In this document: in pieces, positions 54,127 to 62,998 of the stretch
How positions within the stretch are numbered: the stretch's first letter is position 1
Layout: each line of letters begins with the position of its first letter
Origin: Murimonas intestini
GTDB lineage: Bacteria; Bacillota; Clostridia; Lachnospirales; Lachnospiraceae
Direction of reading: 5' to 3'
DNA length: 64,000 bases
NCBI GenBank assembly: GCA_003148945.1
Contig: QGGY01000002.1
Coordinates: 62,001 to 126,000, forward strand
Position numbers and translations under genes: made by a program
Notes under the pieces: model-generated
Databases searched by the model: none
What the model was told of the DNA's origin: nothing
The model's input: the letters and a program-made list of their open reading frames with translations, nothing else

Positions 54127-55856
54127 TCCTCAGTATCCTCCCTCCAGGTCAGGGGGATCAGCAGAATTGTGACTGCGCCCTCCTCATTTTTTAACTCCAT
54201 TTTGGCTTTATCCCCAAAAATAAACCGCAGCCTTTGACGCACATTCAGGATTCCAATATTAAACCTTTCATCCCTGGGCTTTTGTTCATTCATGGCCTCT
54301 AAAACCTCCTGGCTGTATCCAGTCCCATTGTCCCTGATCTCTATCTGTACATACAGCTCCCCATCTATTTCGTTCAGCTTTCCGCATACAGACAGCCTGT
54401 TGTGCTGCTCAAAACTGACGGCATATTTAATGCTGTTTTCCACAAAGCTCTGAATCACGAAAGGCGGTATCATAGCGTCCTCAATTTCACTGCTTATATT
54501 TGCCTGATATTCAATACGGTCCGGAAAACGCATTTTCTGGATCTTCATATAATTATCCACATGCTCTATCTCCTGGGAAACCGTCACCAGGTTCTCCGGG
54601 CGCCTGAACATATACCGGGAATATTCAACCAGGCTCATGGTCATTTCCTGGATGAGCGCATAGTCATGCACCTCTGCCAGGGAATATATAATATTCAGTG
54701 CATTGAGGTAGAAATGAGGATTTATCTGGAGCTGGAGGCACTGCAGATAGGATTTCTGTGCTGCCAGTTCATTTTCATAATTCTGGATCTTCAGTCCTTT
54801 AATTTCCGATACCATTTCGTTGAAATTATGGATCATGCTGCTGTATTCCGAAATCCTGCTGTCATCTTTAACTGCCAGGTCCCATTCTCCGTCTCCCACC
54901 TTTTTCATGGCCAGCTCCATTGACCTGATCGGCTGGTATAGAGATCTGCGGATTGAAAAAGCCATCGCAGCAATCACCACCAGGAAACCTGCGACAAAGG
55001 CAGCAATAAGGTTTCGCATCCATTTAAGCTGTCCGTTTACCAGGCTTGCCTTTGTCCATGTCCCGATATAAAAATCCCCCTGCTCTGAGAGGTAGTTCAA
55101 CTGCAGGTATTGTTCCCCGTCTTTTTTCAGGAGCCTTCCATTGTTGTTAATATCAATGCTTTCCTGAAAACCTTCTGTCTGTGATATTATATTTCCATCC
55201 ACATCTGCCAGGAAAGCCAGGCACCCTTCTTCACTTGCCAGCCCTTTCAATGGCTCGAGGACTGCCCTGCCATCCAGGCACATGCCAAGGTAGCTGTTCC
55301 TTATTTTGTAAAAACGGATCACATATCCCCTGGATCCGTTTTTTAAAAGCAGATAGCCACGGCCAAGGGAAGACCCTTTCTCCAGCTTATTATCTATATA
55401 CTCCTTTACCTGCCTTTCCAGATCCTTTCTTTCCGGATAATCTGCCTGTTTTGCCGAAACCTGAAGCAGAACTTTATCAGGGCTGGGCGGACTGTAAAAG
55501 AACAGGAATTCCAGAGAATCATTCCAGCCTGCGATTTTCTTCAGGTTACGTGTAAGGCTTTGTTTTGCCATAAAAATCTTTGTATTATCGTTACCTGTCT
55601 CAATCATGGTAATCTCTTCGGAATCAGTAAAGTGCTGATAGAGGTACCCCTGCAGGGAAGATAAATTTGTATTGGCATTATCCACGTTTAACTTCAAAAT
55701 TGCCTGCCTGTTCTCTATTTCCTGTGCAAGCAGATTATCCATACTCACTTTGGAGAAAGCAGCTAAAATAGCAGCACTTATAAACAACAGCAGCAATATC
55801 ATCCCGGTAATCCAGTGCAGCAAGGTATATTTTTTCTTATTTACAAGCTTTTCCAT
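54123..55856 (-). CDS. YesM-type sensor histidine kinase
   Basis: 577 residues. Two membrane helices (about 14-35 and 278-300) enclose a Cache-like extracellular sensor. A HAMP follows, then the His_kinase domain with LQLQINPHFYLNALNII (phosphorylated His) and a HATPase domain with N box VENSIKYA and G box DNGTGYS. Encoded between GH3 and its response regulator inside the glycan operon, it likely senses an extracellular oligosaccharide or the sugar-loaded binding protein. Confidence 0.93.
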   Translation of the reverse strand: MEKLVNKKKYTLLHWITGMILLLLFISAAILAAFSKVSMDNLLAQEIENRQAILKLNVDNANTNLSSLQGYLYQHFTDSEEITMIETGNDNTKIFMAKQSLTRNLKKIAGWNDSLEFLFFYSPPSPDKVLLQVSAKQADYPERKDLERQVKEYIDNKLEKGSSLGRGYLLLKNGSRGYVIRFYKIRNSYLGMCLDGRAVLEPLKGLASEEGCLAFLADVDGNIISQTEGFQESIDINNNGRLLKKDGEQYLQLNYLSEQGDFYIGTWTKASLVNGQLKWMRNLIAAFVAGFLVVIAAMAFSIRRSLYQPIRSMELAMKKVGDGEWDLAVKDDSRISEYSSMIHNFNEMVSEIKGLKIQNYENELAAQKSYLQCLQLQINPHFYLNALNIIYSLAEVHDYALIQEMTMSLVEYSRYMFRRPENLVTVSQEIEHVDNYMKIQKMRFPDRIEYQANISSEIEDAMIPPFVIQSFVENSIKYAVSFEQHNRLSVCGKLNEIDGELYVQIEIRDNGTGYSQEVLEAMNEQKPRDERFNIGILNVRQRLRFIFGDKAKMELKNEEGAVTILLIPLTWREDTEE

Positions 55857-55930
55857 CGGTTTTCCTCCCCAGCTTTATACCATTATTGTAACTGCTTATA
55901 AGTGAAACCTCAAGCCAAAGCCCGCTGAAA

Positions 55931-58159
55931 TTATCTTATATAATAAGCCGCAGACAGCCCGCTTACGCTGTCAGGCCCCGCAAACACCCTAAACTCCCCC
56001 GGCTCCACTATATACTGGCAGCTTCGGTTGTAGAATCCCATATCCTTTACCGGAACCTGGAAAGAAATTTCTTTTTCCTCCCCGGGCTTAAGCATAATCT
56101 TGCGGAAAGCTTTTAACTCCCTGACAGGGCGCACGCAGCTGCCCGCCAGATCTCTTATATAAAGCTGCACTACTTCCTCACCTGCCCTGCTGCCTGTATT
56201 TGTTACCTTCACACTGCAGCAGAGGCTTTCATCCTGCTCCAGCACCTCCTTCTCCAGCTTCAGGCTGTCATAGGCAAAAACCGTATAGCTGAGCCCGTAT
56301 CCAAAAGGATACAAGGGCGTAAACGGGACATCCTGGTACTTAGACGTAAACTTGAAATCACTCCCCGGCTTCCCTGTATTCGGATGGTTATAATACATGG
56401 GTTCTTGCCCGCCCTCATTTGCAAAGGTCACTGTCAGTTTGCCGCTGGGGTTATATTTCCCATAGAGGATTTCTGCCACTGCATTTCCAAACTCAGTCCC
56501 TAAATGCCAGCCCTCCAGGATAGCGCCGATCCCGGGGCAGTCCTGTAAGCACCTTACCGCCAGCGGACGGCCATTTATCAGTACAACTGCCACAGGTATT
56601 TTAAGTTCAGCCAGGCCCAGCAGAAATTCTTCCTGCAGCCCTGCCAGGTGCAGATCCGCCCTGGAAGCCGCCTCACCGCTCATATATGCCTCTTCTCCGG
56701 CCACTGCGATCACCATGTCCGCCTTTTTAGCCATCTCATATGCTTCCTCAAATCCATCACGGCCGCCCTTTACGCCAAAGCCTTTTATGTACGTGATTTC
56801 CACACCTTCCGGTGCATAATTTTTCATACCGTCAACAATAGTTACCTGGGTATCTGTCCTTCCTGTAAAAGACCACGGCCCCATAAGAGCCTGCCTGTCA
56901 TCAGCCAGTTCCCCGGTTATCAGGATTTTTTTTACACCCTTTGCTATAGGAAGAATCCCGTCATTTTTCAAAAGTACAGCACAACGCTTCCCCACGTCCA
57001 GAGCTGTTTTTCTGTTTTCCGGCGAAAGTACGGTATCACAGATCAGTTTAGGATCATAAGCCCATTCTTTATCAAAAAGCCCGAATTCAAATTTTTTAGT
57101 GAGGACCCTGCGGACTGCCCTATCCACGTCTTCTTCCTCTATTTCGCCTTCTTCCACCAATTCTTCCAGATATTGTATGTAATCAAGCGAGGACATGTCC
57201 ATGTCACCGCCTGCCAGAAGAGACATCTTTGCAGCCTCTTTTTCATCTTTTACAGCCCCATGCACGGCGCACTGCTTTACAGCTTCCGCATCACTTACAA
57301 CAAATCCCTCAAAACCCAATTTCCCGCGCAGGATGTCTGTAAGCAGCCATTTATCCATTGTGCAGGGAATCCCATTCAGATCGTGGAATGCGCTCATTAC
57401 GGCGCCTGCGCCTGCATCCACCGCTGCTTTAAAGGGGGGCAGGTAAGTCTCAAACAGCTGCCTCTCTGACATATCCACTGTATAGTAATCCTGACCTCCG
57501 CTGACAGCCCCATATGCCAGAAAATGCTTTGCGGATGCCATCAGGCGGCATCCATCCTCTTCCTCCCGCTGAAATTCCCGCACCTGGACCTTCGCTATCT
57601 CACCTGCCAGATAAGGATCCTCCCCCGGGCTTTCCACAATCCTGCCCCATCTCGCATCCCTGGCAATATCCAGCATGGGCCCAAAGGTCCAGTTCACCCC
57701 TGACACCCAGGCCTCCCTTTTTGCCGTCTGAGTGCTGCGCCGCACCGCATCCATGTCCCAGCTGCAGGACAAGGCCAGAGGAGTGGGGAATATAGTCCTG
57801 TAGCCCCGGATAACATCCACCCCCACAAACATAGGTATTCCAAGACGGCTGTTCTCCCTGGCAGCCTTAGTGCCCCTGGCTATTTTTTCATCATCGTACA
57901 GGTTCACATAATTTCCAAGCTCCCCTCCCGCTATTTCATCCTCCCTGAGATCTTCTTCACACATAGCAAGTCTCCTGTCCAATTCTTCCTTTGACAGGCG
58001 CCCCTGCAGCATCTGTGACACCCAGGTATCTATGTCAGCCTCAAATCCCGGCAGCGTACAGTTCATTGTAGTTCCCGCCTGGTTTAATTGGCCTATTTTT
58101 TCCCTCAGAGTCATTTTACTTAATAATTCTTCTACCCTGTCTTTAATCGTCATCGTCAT
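55931..58159 (-). CDS. Glycoside hydrolase family 3 beta-glycosidase
   Basis: 742 residues. TIM barrel with catalytic nucleophile D290 (GFVVSDAEAVK), substrate motif MASAKHFLAYGAVSGG (Lys-His) and N-terminal EKIGQLNQAG. The sandwich domain carries the likely acid/base in GEEAYMSGEAASRADL, and the C-terminal FnIII domain starts near LEKEVLEQDE. No signal peptide. Start: the ATG at 58157-58159 has AGGAG eight bases upstream; a Met seven codons earlier does not. Probably hydrolyses beta-glucosides, xylosides or galactosides after import. Confidence 0.92.
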   Translation of the reverse strand: MTMTIKDRVEELLSKMTLREKIGQLNQAGTTMNCTLPGFEADIDTWVSQMLQGRLSKEELDRRLAMCEEDLREDEIAGGELGNYVNLYDDEKIARGTKAARENSRLGIPMFVGVDVIRGYRTIFPTPLALSCSWDMDAVRRSTQTAKREAWVSGVNWTFGPMLDIARDARWGRIVESPGEDPYLAGEIAKVQVREFQREEEDGCRLMASAKHFLAYGAVSGGQDYYTVDMSERQLFETYLPPFKAAVDAGAGAVMSAFHDLNGIPCTMDKWLLTDILRGKLGFEGFVVSDAEAVKQCAVHGAVKDEKEAAKMSLLAGGDMDMSSLDYIQYLEELVEEGEIEEEDVDRAVRRVLTKKFEFGLFDKEWAYDPKLICDTVLSPENRKTALDVGKRCAVLLKNDGILPIAKGVKKILITGELADDRQALMGPWSFTGRTDTQVTIVDGMKNYAPEGVEITYIKGFGVKGGRDGFEEAYEMAKKADMVIAVAGEEAYMSGEAASRADLHLAGLQEEFLLGLAELKIPVAVVLINGRPLAVRCLQDCPGIGAILEGWHLGTEFGNAVAEILYGKYNPSGKLTVTFANEGGQEPMYYNHPNTGKPGSDFKFTSKYQDVPFTPLYPFGYGLSYTVFAYDSLKLEKEVLEQDESLCCSVKVTNTGSRAGEEVVQLYIRDLAGSCVRPVRELKAFRKIMLKPGEEKEISFQVPVKDMGFYNRSCQYIVEPGEFRVFAGPDSVSGLSAAYYIR

Positions 58160-58212
58160 ATGCTTATCTCCTCTTGACATACACCACGGTATTTACCGGA
58201 AGTTATACCTGG

Positions 58213-59091
58213 CTACCCCTTTACTGCCCCCATTGTCATCCCTTTTACAAAGTATTTTTGGAAAAAGGGGTAGATACAGAGTATAGGCACCGCTCCGAGG
58301 ACTGCTACAGCCATCCTGACAGCAGTGGTCGGCACAGAAGCCGCACCCACATTTCCCATAGTTGCCGTCTGTTTCAGATATTGGGCATTTGTCAGCATAC
58401 GGTTCAGAAGCCCCTGAATGCTGTTCAGCCCCGGCTCAGTTATATAATACAGGTTATTATTCCAGTCATTCCAATACATCAGACCTGCCATCAGACCCAC
58501 AGTTGCCAGAATCGGAAGGCTCATAGGCATGACGATCTTAAACAGGATATAGAATTCATTCGCACCGTCTATACGGGCGCTTTCCAGCACTTCCGGCGGA
58601 ATATTCTGCTGGAAATAGCTGCGCATCATCATAATAGTAAAACCGTTAGTAAGAAGTGACGGGAACAATAATGCTGCAAACGTATTTTTTATGTGGAATA
58701 TCTGTGTCCACATCATATACGTTGGCACAAGGCCGCCTGCAAACAGCATAGTAAAAAACACAAAGAAGTTAAAGAAACTTCTGCCCGGCATATCCTGCTT
58801 AGACAGCGGATATGCGATCATCGTAGTGATCAGCAGGTTAATGGCAGTGCCGGACGCTGTCAGGAGGATAGTCACCCCATATGCCCTGAATATGCTGTTG
58901 TCTCCCAGGAGAAATTTATACGCTTCCGTGCTGAATTCTTTTGGGATAAAGAAGTATCCGTCTTTAATGAGGCTGCTTTCTGCTGTAAAGGATGATGCGA
59001 TCAGCAGAACAAATGGCGCCACACAGCAGATACAAATAAGAATCAAAATAACATTAATAAATATGTCGTACCCTTTTCTATTCTCAACCAT
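58213..59091 (-). CDS. Carbohydrate ABC transporter permease (YtcP/LplC-like)
   Basis: 292 residues, six membrane helices. EAA loop ESARIDGANEFYILFKIVMP, and the C-terminal FFQKYFVKGMTMGAVKG end typical of CUT1 permeases. Encoded ten bases after the partner permease. Importers of this class use a shared ATPase such as MsmK/UgpC; none is encoded here. Confidence 0.92.
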   Translation of the reverse strand: MVENRKGYDIFINVILILICICCVAPFVLLIASSFTAESSLIKDGYFFIPKEFSTEAYKFLLGDNSIFRAYGVTILLTASGTAINLLITTMIAYPLSKQDMPGRSFFNFFVFFTMLFAGGLVPTYMMWTQIFHIKNTFAALLFPSLLTNGFTIMMMRSYFQQNIPPEVLESARIDGANEFYILFKIVMPMSLPILATVGLMAGLMYWNDWNNNLYYITEPGLNSIQGLLNRMLTNAQYLKQTATMGNVGAASVPTTAVRMAVAVLGAVPILCIYPFFQKYFVKGMTMGAVKG

Positions 59092-59100
59092 AATACCCTC

Positions 59101-60024
59101 CTAAAACATGGCGTTTTCTCTGCTTATCCTGCGGATCACAGCATTTGTCCCAAGGACCAGTATAAATCCTACCATTGACTGATAAAAACCTGCTGCCGCA
59201 CTCATGCCTATATTCCCGTTTTTCATTAATCCGTAGAATACATATGTATCTATAGTCTGAGTTACACTAAACAAAGCTCCTGACTGCATGGGTACCTGAT
59301 AAAACAGGCCAAAATCTGAGTAAAACATCTTTCCGATGGAAAGGATGGTCAATGTGATGATCGTCGGCTTCAGACAGGGCAGCGTAATTTTTGTAAACCT
59401 CTGCCACCTGGTGGCCCCGTCCAATGCAGCCGCTTCGTAATACCCCGGATCAATCCCGCCCAGGTTCGCCAGGTACATAATACAGCTGTATCCTACCCCC
59501 TTCCAGATATTGATAAATATCAGGATAAAGGGCCAGTATTTTGTTTCAGAATAGAAAGATACCGGCTGCAGCCCCAGAGGTTCCAGAATATAATTATTAA
59601 TGAAGCCTGTATCAGATGACAGAAATGCATTTGCCAGATATGCCACTACTACCATGGAGATCATATAGGGGAGCAGTACAAGCGTCTGATAAACCTTTTT
59701 TCTTTTTTTAGATACAATGTCATTCAAAAATACGGCAAGCCCTATGGCCGATACAGTACCTGCAATAATAAATGCCAGATTATAAAGTATCGTATTCCGG
59801 GTTATGATCCATGCATCCTTCGTGGCAAACAAAAACTCAAAGTTCTGCAGTCCGATCCAGGGGCTGCCAAAAATTCCATCCCGCACATTGTACTTTTTAA
59901 ATGCGAGCACCAGGCCGGACATGGGCATATAGTTATTAATAAACAGATAAATCAGCGCCGGGAGCATCATAATATAAAACGGCCAGTATTTCTTTATCTG
60001 TACTGCAAGGCTCTTTTTTTTCAT
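59101..60024 (-). CDS. Carbohydrate ABC transporter permease (LplB-like)
   Basis: 307 residues, six membrane helices. N-terminal KYWPFYIMMLPALIYLFI, FKKYNVRDGIFGSPWIGLQNF, and EAA loop YYEAAALDGATRWQRFTKIT. It lies 96 bases after the binding-protein gene, separated by a hairpin, and forms the channel with the downstream permease. Confidence 0.93.
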   Translation of the reverse strand: MKKKSLAVQIKKYWPFYIMMLPALIYLFINNYMPMSGLVLAFKKYNVRDGIFGSPWIGLQNFEFLFATKDAWIITRNTILYNLAFIIAGTVSAIGLAVFLNDIVSKKRKKVYQTLVLLPYMISMVVVAYLANAFLSSDTGFINNYILEPLGLQPVSFYSETKYWPFILIFINIWKGVGYSCIMYLANLGGIDPGYYEAAALDGATRWQRFTKITLPCLKPTIITLTILSIGKMFYSDFGLFYQVPMQSGALFSVTQTIDTYVFYGLMKNGNIGMSAAAGFYQSMVGFILVLGTNAVIRRISRENAMF

Positions 60025-60049
60025 ACCAGCAAATTCCTTTCCTTATTTA

Positions 60050-60079
60050 TGAAAGGTGCCGTTTTCACAGCACCTTTCA
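60050..60079 (-). terminator. Intra-operon hairpin between binding-protein and permease genes
   Basis: TGAAAGGTGC (60050-60059) pairs perfectly with GCACCTTTCA (60070-60079). No T-run follows on the minus strand, so it is more likely a partial terminator or mRNA 3'-end stabiliser that keeps binding protein in excess over permeases. Confidence 0.6.
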
Positions 60080-60120
60080 GGGTTCATGCAGCTATTTTGT
60101 ACAAAGTAACTATCCGGCTC

Positions 60121-61584
60121 CTACTCCTTTGCTGCCAGCCATTCATCTATCTGCTTTTGTTTCTCTTCTATAACTCTGTCAATGCCCGCATCTTTTAATG
60201 CCTGCTGGAATTTAGGCAGGACTTCATCCACATCCACTGCCCCCACTTCCAGGCCGTATGCATACTCTTTAATCACATTCGTGCAGGCGGTTATCTCGTT
60301 GGCTACAGGAGCACTGTTAAATACCCAGCCCATAGCTGCGGATTTCCGGGCTTCTTTATTGAACTCACCCATCTTTGTTCCAAGGTCTTTTGTTGAGGCA
60401 GCCCACTGGCCTGCGATATATGTGTTCGGCCAGATCCAGGTCATTTCAGGATGATAGGTACAGCTTGAGGCATCAATGCCTTCCGGATAGAATAAGGTTC
60501 CGTCATCCTGTACTGTATAATGCATCCCTTCAATACCGTAATTCAGAAGATTAGATACTTCTGCATCCGTATACATCAGGTTCAGGAACTTCATAGCCGC
60601 TTCCGGCTCTGCTGAGGTATATGGGATAGCCCACATTAATGCTGTCACGTTCATGGTGCTGGCAAGAGGCTCGGTTAATGCAATTGTCCCCATGGGGAAT
60701 CCGCAGTTCTGAGTCTGTTCTTCCACAATACCCGGATTTCCTGTGGTAATAGAACAAAATGCATTTCCCGACTTAATAATTACACTGTAAGCTTCTGTGG
60801 ACGTTGCCGTATCTTTTGCGATGAATCCGGCTTCATACCACTTTCTCATCTCACGCACGATCTTTTCATATTCATCCGTTTCAAAAAGATTTACAACTTC
60901 AGCCCTTTCCCCATAATTCATCAATACGCCCAGCTCATCTTCCAGCTTGTCCCAATTGTATGAATCCCACTGGTTAAGCGTACTTCCTGCATTTGATACA
61001 AACATGGTCATATCGGGATAAGCTTTTTGTACAGCCTCCATGATCGGGAACCAGTCTTCTATGGTTTTTACATTACTTACATCCAGGCCAAGCTCGTCTA
61101 CTATATCCTGGCGGTATGTAATATTTTTCGTTGCTGCAAAATCCTTCTGGGACGGGATTCCATATAAATGTCCGTCCACATACCCTGCATTCAGAAATTC
61201 ATCGTCCAGATATTCTGCTATCCCCTGTCCATATTCCGCATACAGGTCTTCCATTTCCATGAAGGAGCCCTGGCGCACCCCTGTTGCAACGCCGCCCATA
61301 TTCGGCATCAGGTCTACTGCTTCACTTCCGCTCAAAAGCAGGTTGTACTGCTCAAACCACTGGCCGATATCTAAAACAGTCCAGTTTACTTCCACACCAA
61401 TCTTTTCACGGCTGATTTCATTGATGGCATCCTGTATCATCTGGTTATCTGTGGTATTCCCGATCCCCATGGTATACATATTGATAGTTTTCACATCGTC
61501 TGCACGCGCCTCCGCGCCGCAGGTTCCTGCTGCTAAAACTGCTGCAAGTGCTGTAAGTCCCATTGCTTTTACTTTTCTTTTCAT
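60121..61584 (-). CDS. Extracellular solute-binding protein for oligosaccharides (LipO/YtcQ-like)
   Basis: 487 residues. The start at 61582-61584 follows AAAGGAAG by about nine bases. A signal peptide is clear, but the region reads LAAGTCGAEARADD: Thr precedes the Cys, a poor lipobox, while ARA before D29 suits signal peptidase I. Mature domain features KTINMYTMGIGNTTDNQMIQ are typical of the 500-residue binding proteins that pair with LplB/YtcP. How it stays at the cell surface is unclear. It recruits the glycan for the two permeases. Confidence 0.9.
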   Translation of the reverse strand: MKRKVKAMGLTALAAVLAAGTCGAEARADDVKTINMYTMGIGNTTDNQMIQDAINEISREKIGVEVNWTVLDIGQWFEQYNLLLSGSEAVDLMPNMGGVATGVRQGSFMEMEDLYAEYGQGIAEYLDDEFLNAGYVDGHLYGIPSQKDFAATKNITYRQDIVDELGLDVSNVKTIEDWFPIMEAVQKAYPDMTMFVSNAGSTLNQWDSYNWDKLEDELGVLMNYGERAEVVNLFETDEYEKIVREMRKWYEAGFIAKDTATSTEAYSVIIKSGNAFCSITTGNPGIVEEQTQNCGFPMGTIALTEPLASTMNVTALMWAIPYTSAEPEAAMKFLNLMYTDAEVSNLLNYGIEGMHYTVQDDGTLFYPEGIDASSCTYHPEMTWIWPNTYIAGQWAASTKDLGTKMGEFNKEARKSAAMGWVFNSAPVANEITACTNVIKEYAYGLEVGAVDVDEVLPKFQQALKDAGIDRVIEEKQKQIDEWLAAKE

Positions 61585-61633
61585 TTCCGCGCTTCCTTTC
61601 CTAACTTGTCCTCTATTAAGTTTTTGTAATATC

Positions 61634-61699
61634 ATTATAACTAACCAAAAAAATCCTATCCATAATTTTTCCGTCATTTCCATTATACTTTTCCGTCAT
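61634..61699 (-). promoter_or_regulatory. Promoter of the glycan operon with direct-repeat activator sites
   Basis: Minus-strand -10 TATAAT (61634-61639) without a good -35. Just upstream are two identical 11-base direct repeats, ATGACGGAAAA on the minus strand (61667-61677 and 61689-61699), spaced 22 bases or two helical turns. Weak -35 plus phased direct repeats is what an AraC-type activator needs; both the divergent AraC protein and the YesN-type regulator are candidates. Confidence 0.65.
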
Positions 61700-61758
61700 C
61701 TGTATTATTTTTTAGTGATTATTACAACATATTTAAAGGCGGACCGCAATACTCTCTA

Positions 61759-61787
61759 TTGACTTTTCTTATTTATATAATTATAAT
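61759..61787 (+). promoter_or_regulatory. Promoter of the divergent AraC regulator
   Basis: -35 TTGACT (61759-61764), 17-base spacer, perfect -10 TATAAT (61782-61787). Confidence 0.7.
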
Positions 61788-61828
61788 ACAGTTACGCGCT
61801 TCCTAAAATTGTATTAGGAGGTATTTCT

Positions 61829-62872
61829 ATGTCAAAAACACATTTCGTGGAACCATCTGCCCTTTCCCGGCAGGAATTATTTTTTAAGGCATTGCCCAGA
61901 ACGAATGCCCCTTATTATCTTCTGCCTGATGACTCCCTTACTATTGTAAAAGAACTGGATCAGATGGATCATGCCTTTTCTGAAAAAAGCCTCCATGAAT
62001 CCAGTTTCATACCTGCCGGCTACGATATCACTGTCATGAAACATCCCCGGTATACACCAGCCATTTCACATTCCCATGATTTTATTGAAGTCGTATACGT
62101 TTTGCACGGCTGTATCACTAATTTCATAGGCACAGTCCCCCTGGCACTCTCACATGGTAATATATGCATAATCGGCAAGCACACACCTCATGCACTTGCC
62201 GCTTACTCTGATGACTGTATCTGCTACAACCTTTTGATCCGTTCCTCGACCTTTGAAAAAGTCTTTCTGGGTATCCTGCCGGAAAATGACCTCTTATCTG
62301 CTTTTATAATGAAAAGCCTTTATGGCAGTTATACTAATTCTTACCTCTATTTTCCTGCAGGGCCGGACCAGCGGATCATGGACTGTTTCTTCAATATTTA
62401 CGAAGAATCTCTCCAAAATAAACCTTATTCCAGGCATATGCTAAATACGCTCGTATCTACCTTTTTCATCACCCTGCTGAGGCATTACAGCGCCCTGGCC
62501 ATTTCTTCCAGCCCTGTAAAACAAAATTCTGCCAACCAGAATATATCTGCGATCCTGTACTATATACAGCAGCATTATGACACGATCACTATGAAAAAGC
62601 TGGCCAGTCTTTTTCATTATAGTGAACGCCACCTGGGAAGGATTCTGAGAGAGTACACCAACTGTTCTTTCAAAGACCTGATTCACCAGCTCCGGCTGAG
62701 CAAAGCTGCTGAAATGCTGAAAAATACAGAGCTTCCTGTTACAGACATCATAACTGACATCGGCTATACAGATTATGGTTTCTTTTACCGGCTGTTTAAA
62801 TCAGAGTATCACCTCACTCCGGCAGAATACCGTAAAAAATATGCATGTAAACGTGGAAGCTCTGATACTTAA
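61829..62872 (+). CDS. AraC-family regulator with cupin sensor domain
   Basis: 347 residues. A cupin sugar-binding domain (about 70-160; SHSHDFIEVVYVLHG, HGNICIIGKHTPHAL) precedes a C-terminal AraC domain with ITMKKLASLFHYSERHLGRIL and VTDIITDIGYTDYGFFYRLF. AGGAGG lies before the ATG. It is divergent from the glycan operon and probably activates it when a sugar binds. Its stop codon abuts the remnant of an esterase gene on the other strand. Confidence 0.92.
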   Translation: MSKTHFVEPSALSRQELFFKALPRTNAPYYLLPDDSLTIVKELDQMDHAFSEKSLHESSFIPAGYDITVMKHPRYTPAISHSHDFIEVVYVLHGCITNFIGTVPLALSHGNICIIGKHTPHALAAYSDDCICYNLLIRSSTFEKVFLGILPENDLLSAFIMKSLYGSYTNSYLYFPAGPDQRIMDCFFNIYEESLQNKPYSRHMLNTLVSTFFITLLRHYSALAISSSPVKQNSANQNISAILYYIQQHYDTITMKKLASLFHYSERHLGRILREYTNCSFKDLIHQLRLSKAAEMLKNTELPVTDIITDIGYTDYGFFYRLFKSEYHLTPAEYRKKYACKRGSSDT

Positions 62873-62998
62873 ATTAGGGTACCTCCTCCGCTGTGAAGCC
62901 ATACCACAACTGGCCTCTTTACTTCTGTATCCAGAGTCGGTGTCCATACCTTCAGGATATTTCTCATCCTGTCTGATCCGGACAGGCTTTGGCCGCTG
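62869..62998 (-). pseudogene. Remnant of a type-B carboxylesterase gene
   Basis: A minus-strand frame reads RNILKVWTPTLD followed by KRPVVVWLHSGGG, then stops at 62869-62871. This matches the conserved N-terminal block of carboxylesterases/para-nitrobenzyl esterases (LNVWTP...RPVMVWIHGGG, oxyanion hole). A real enzyme would continue for over 400 residues and its upstream part is missing too. It lies between the esterase stop and the AraC stop, so it is a deletion scar, or less likely a fused tail. Confidence 0.65.
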
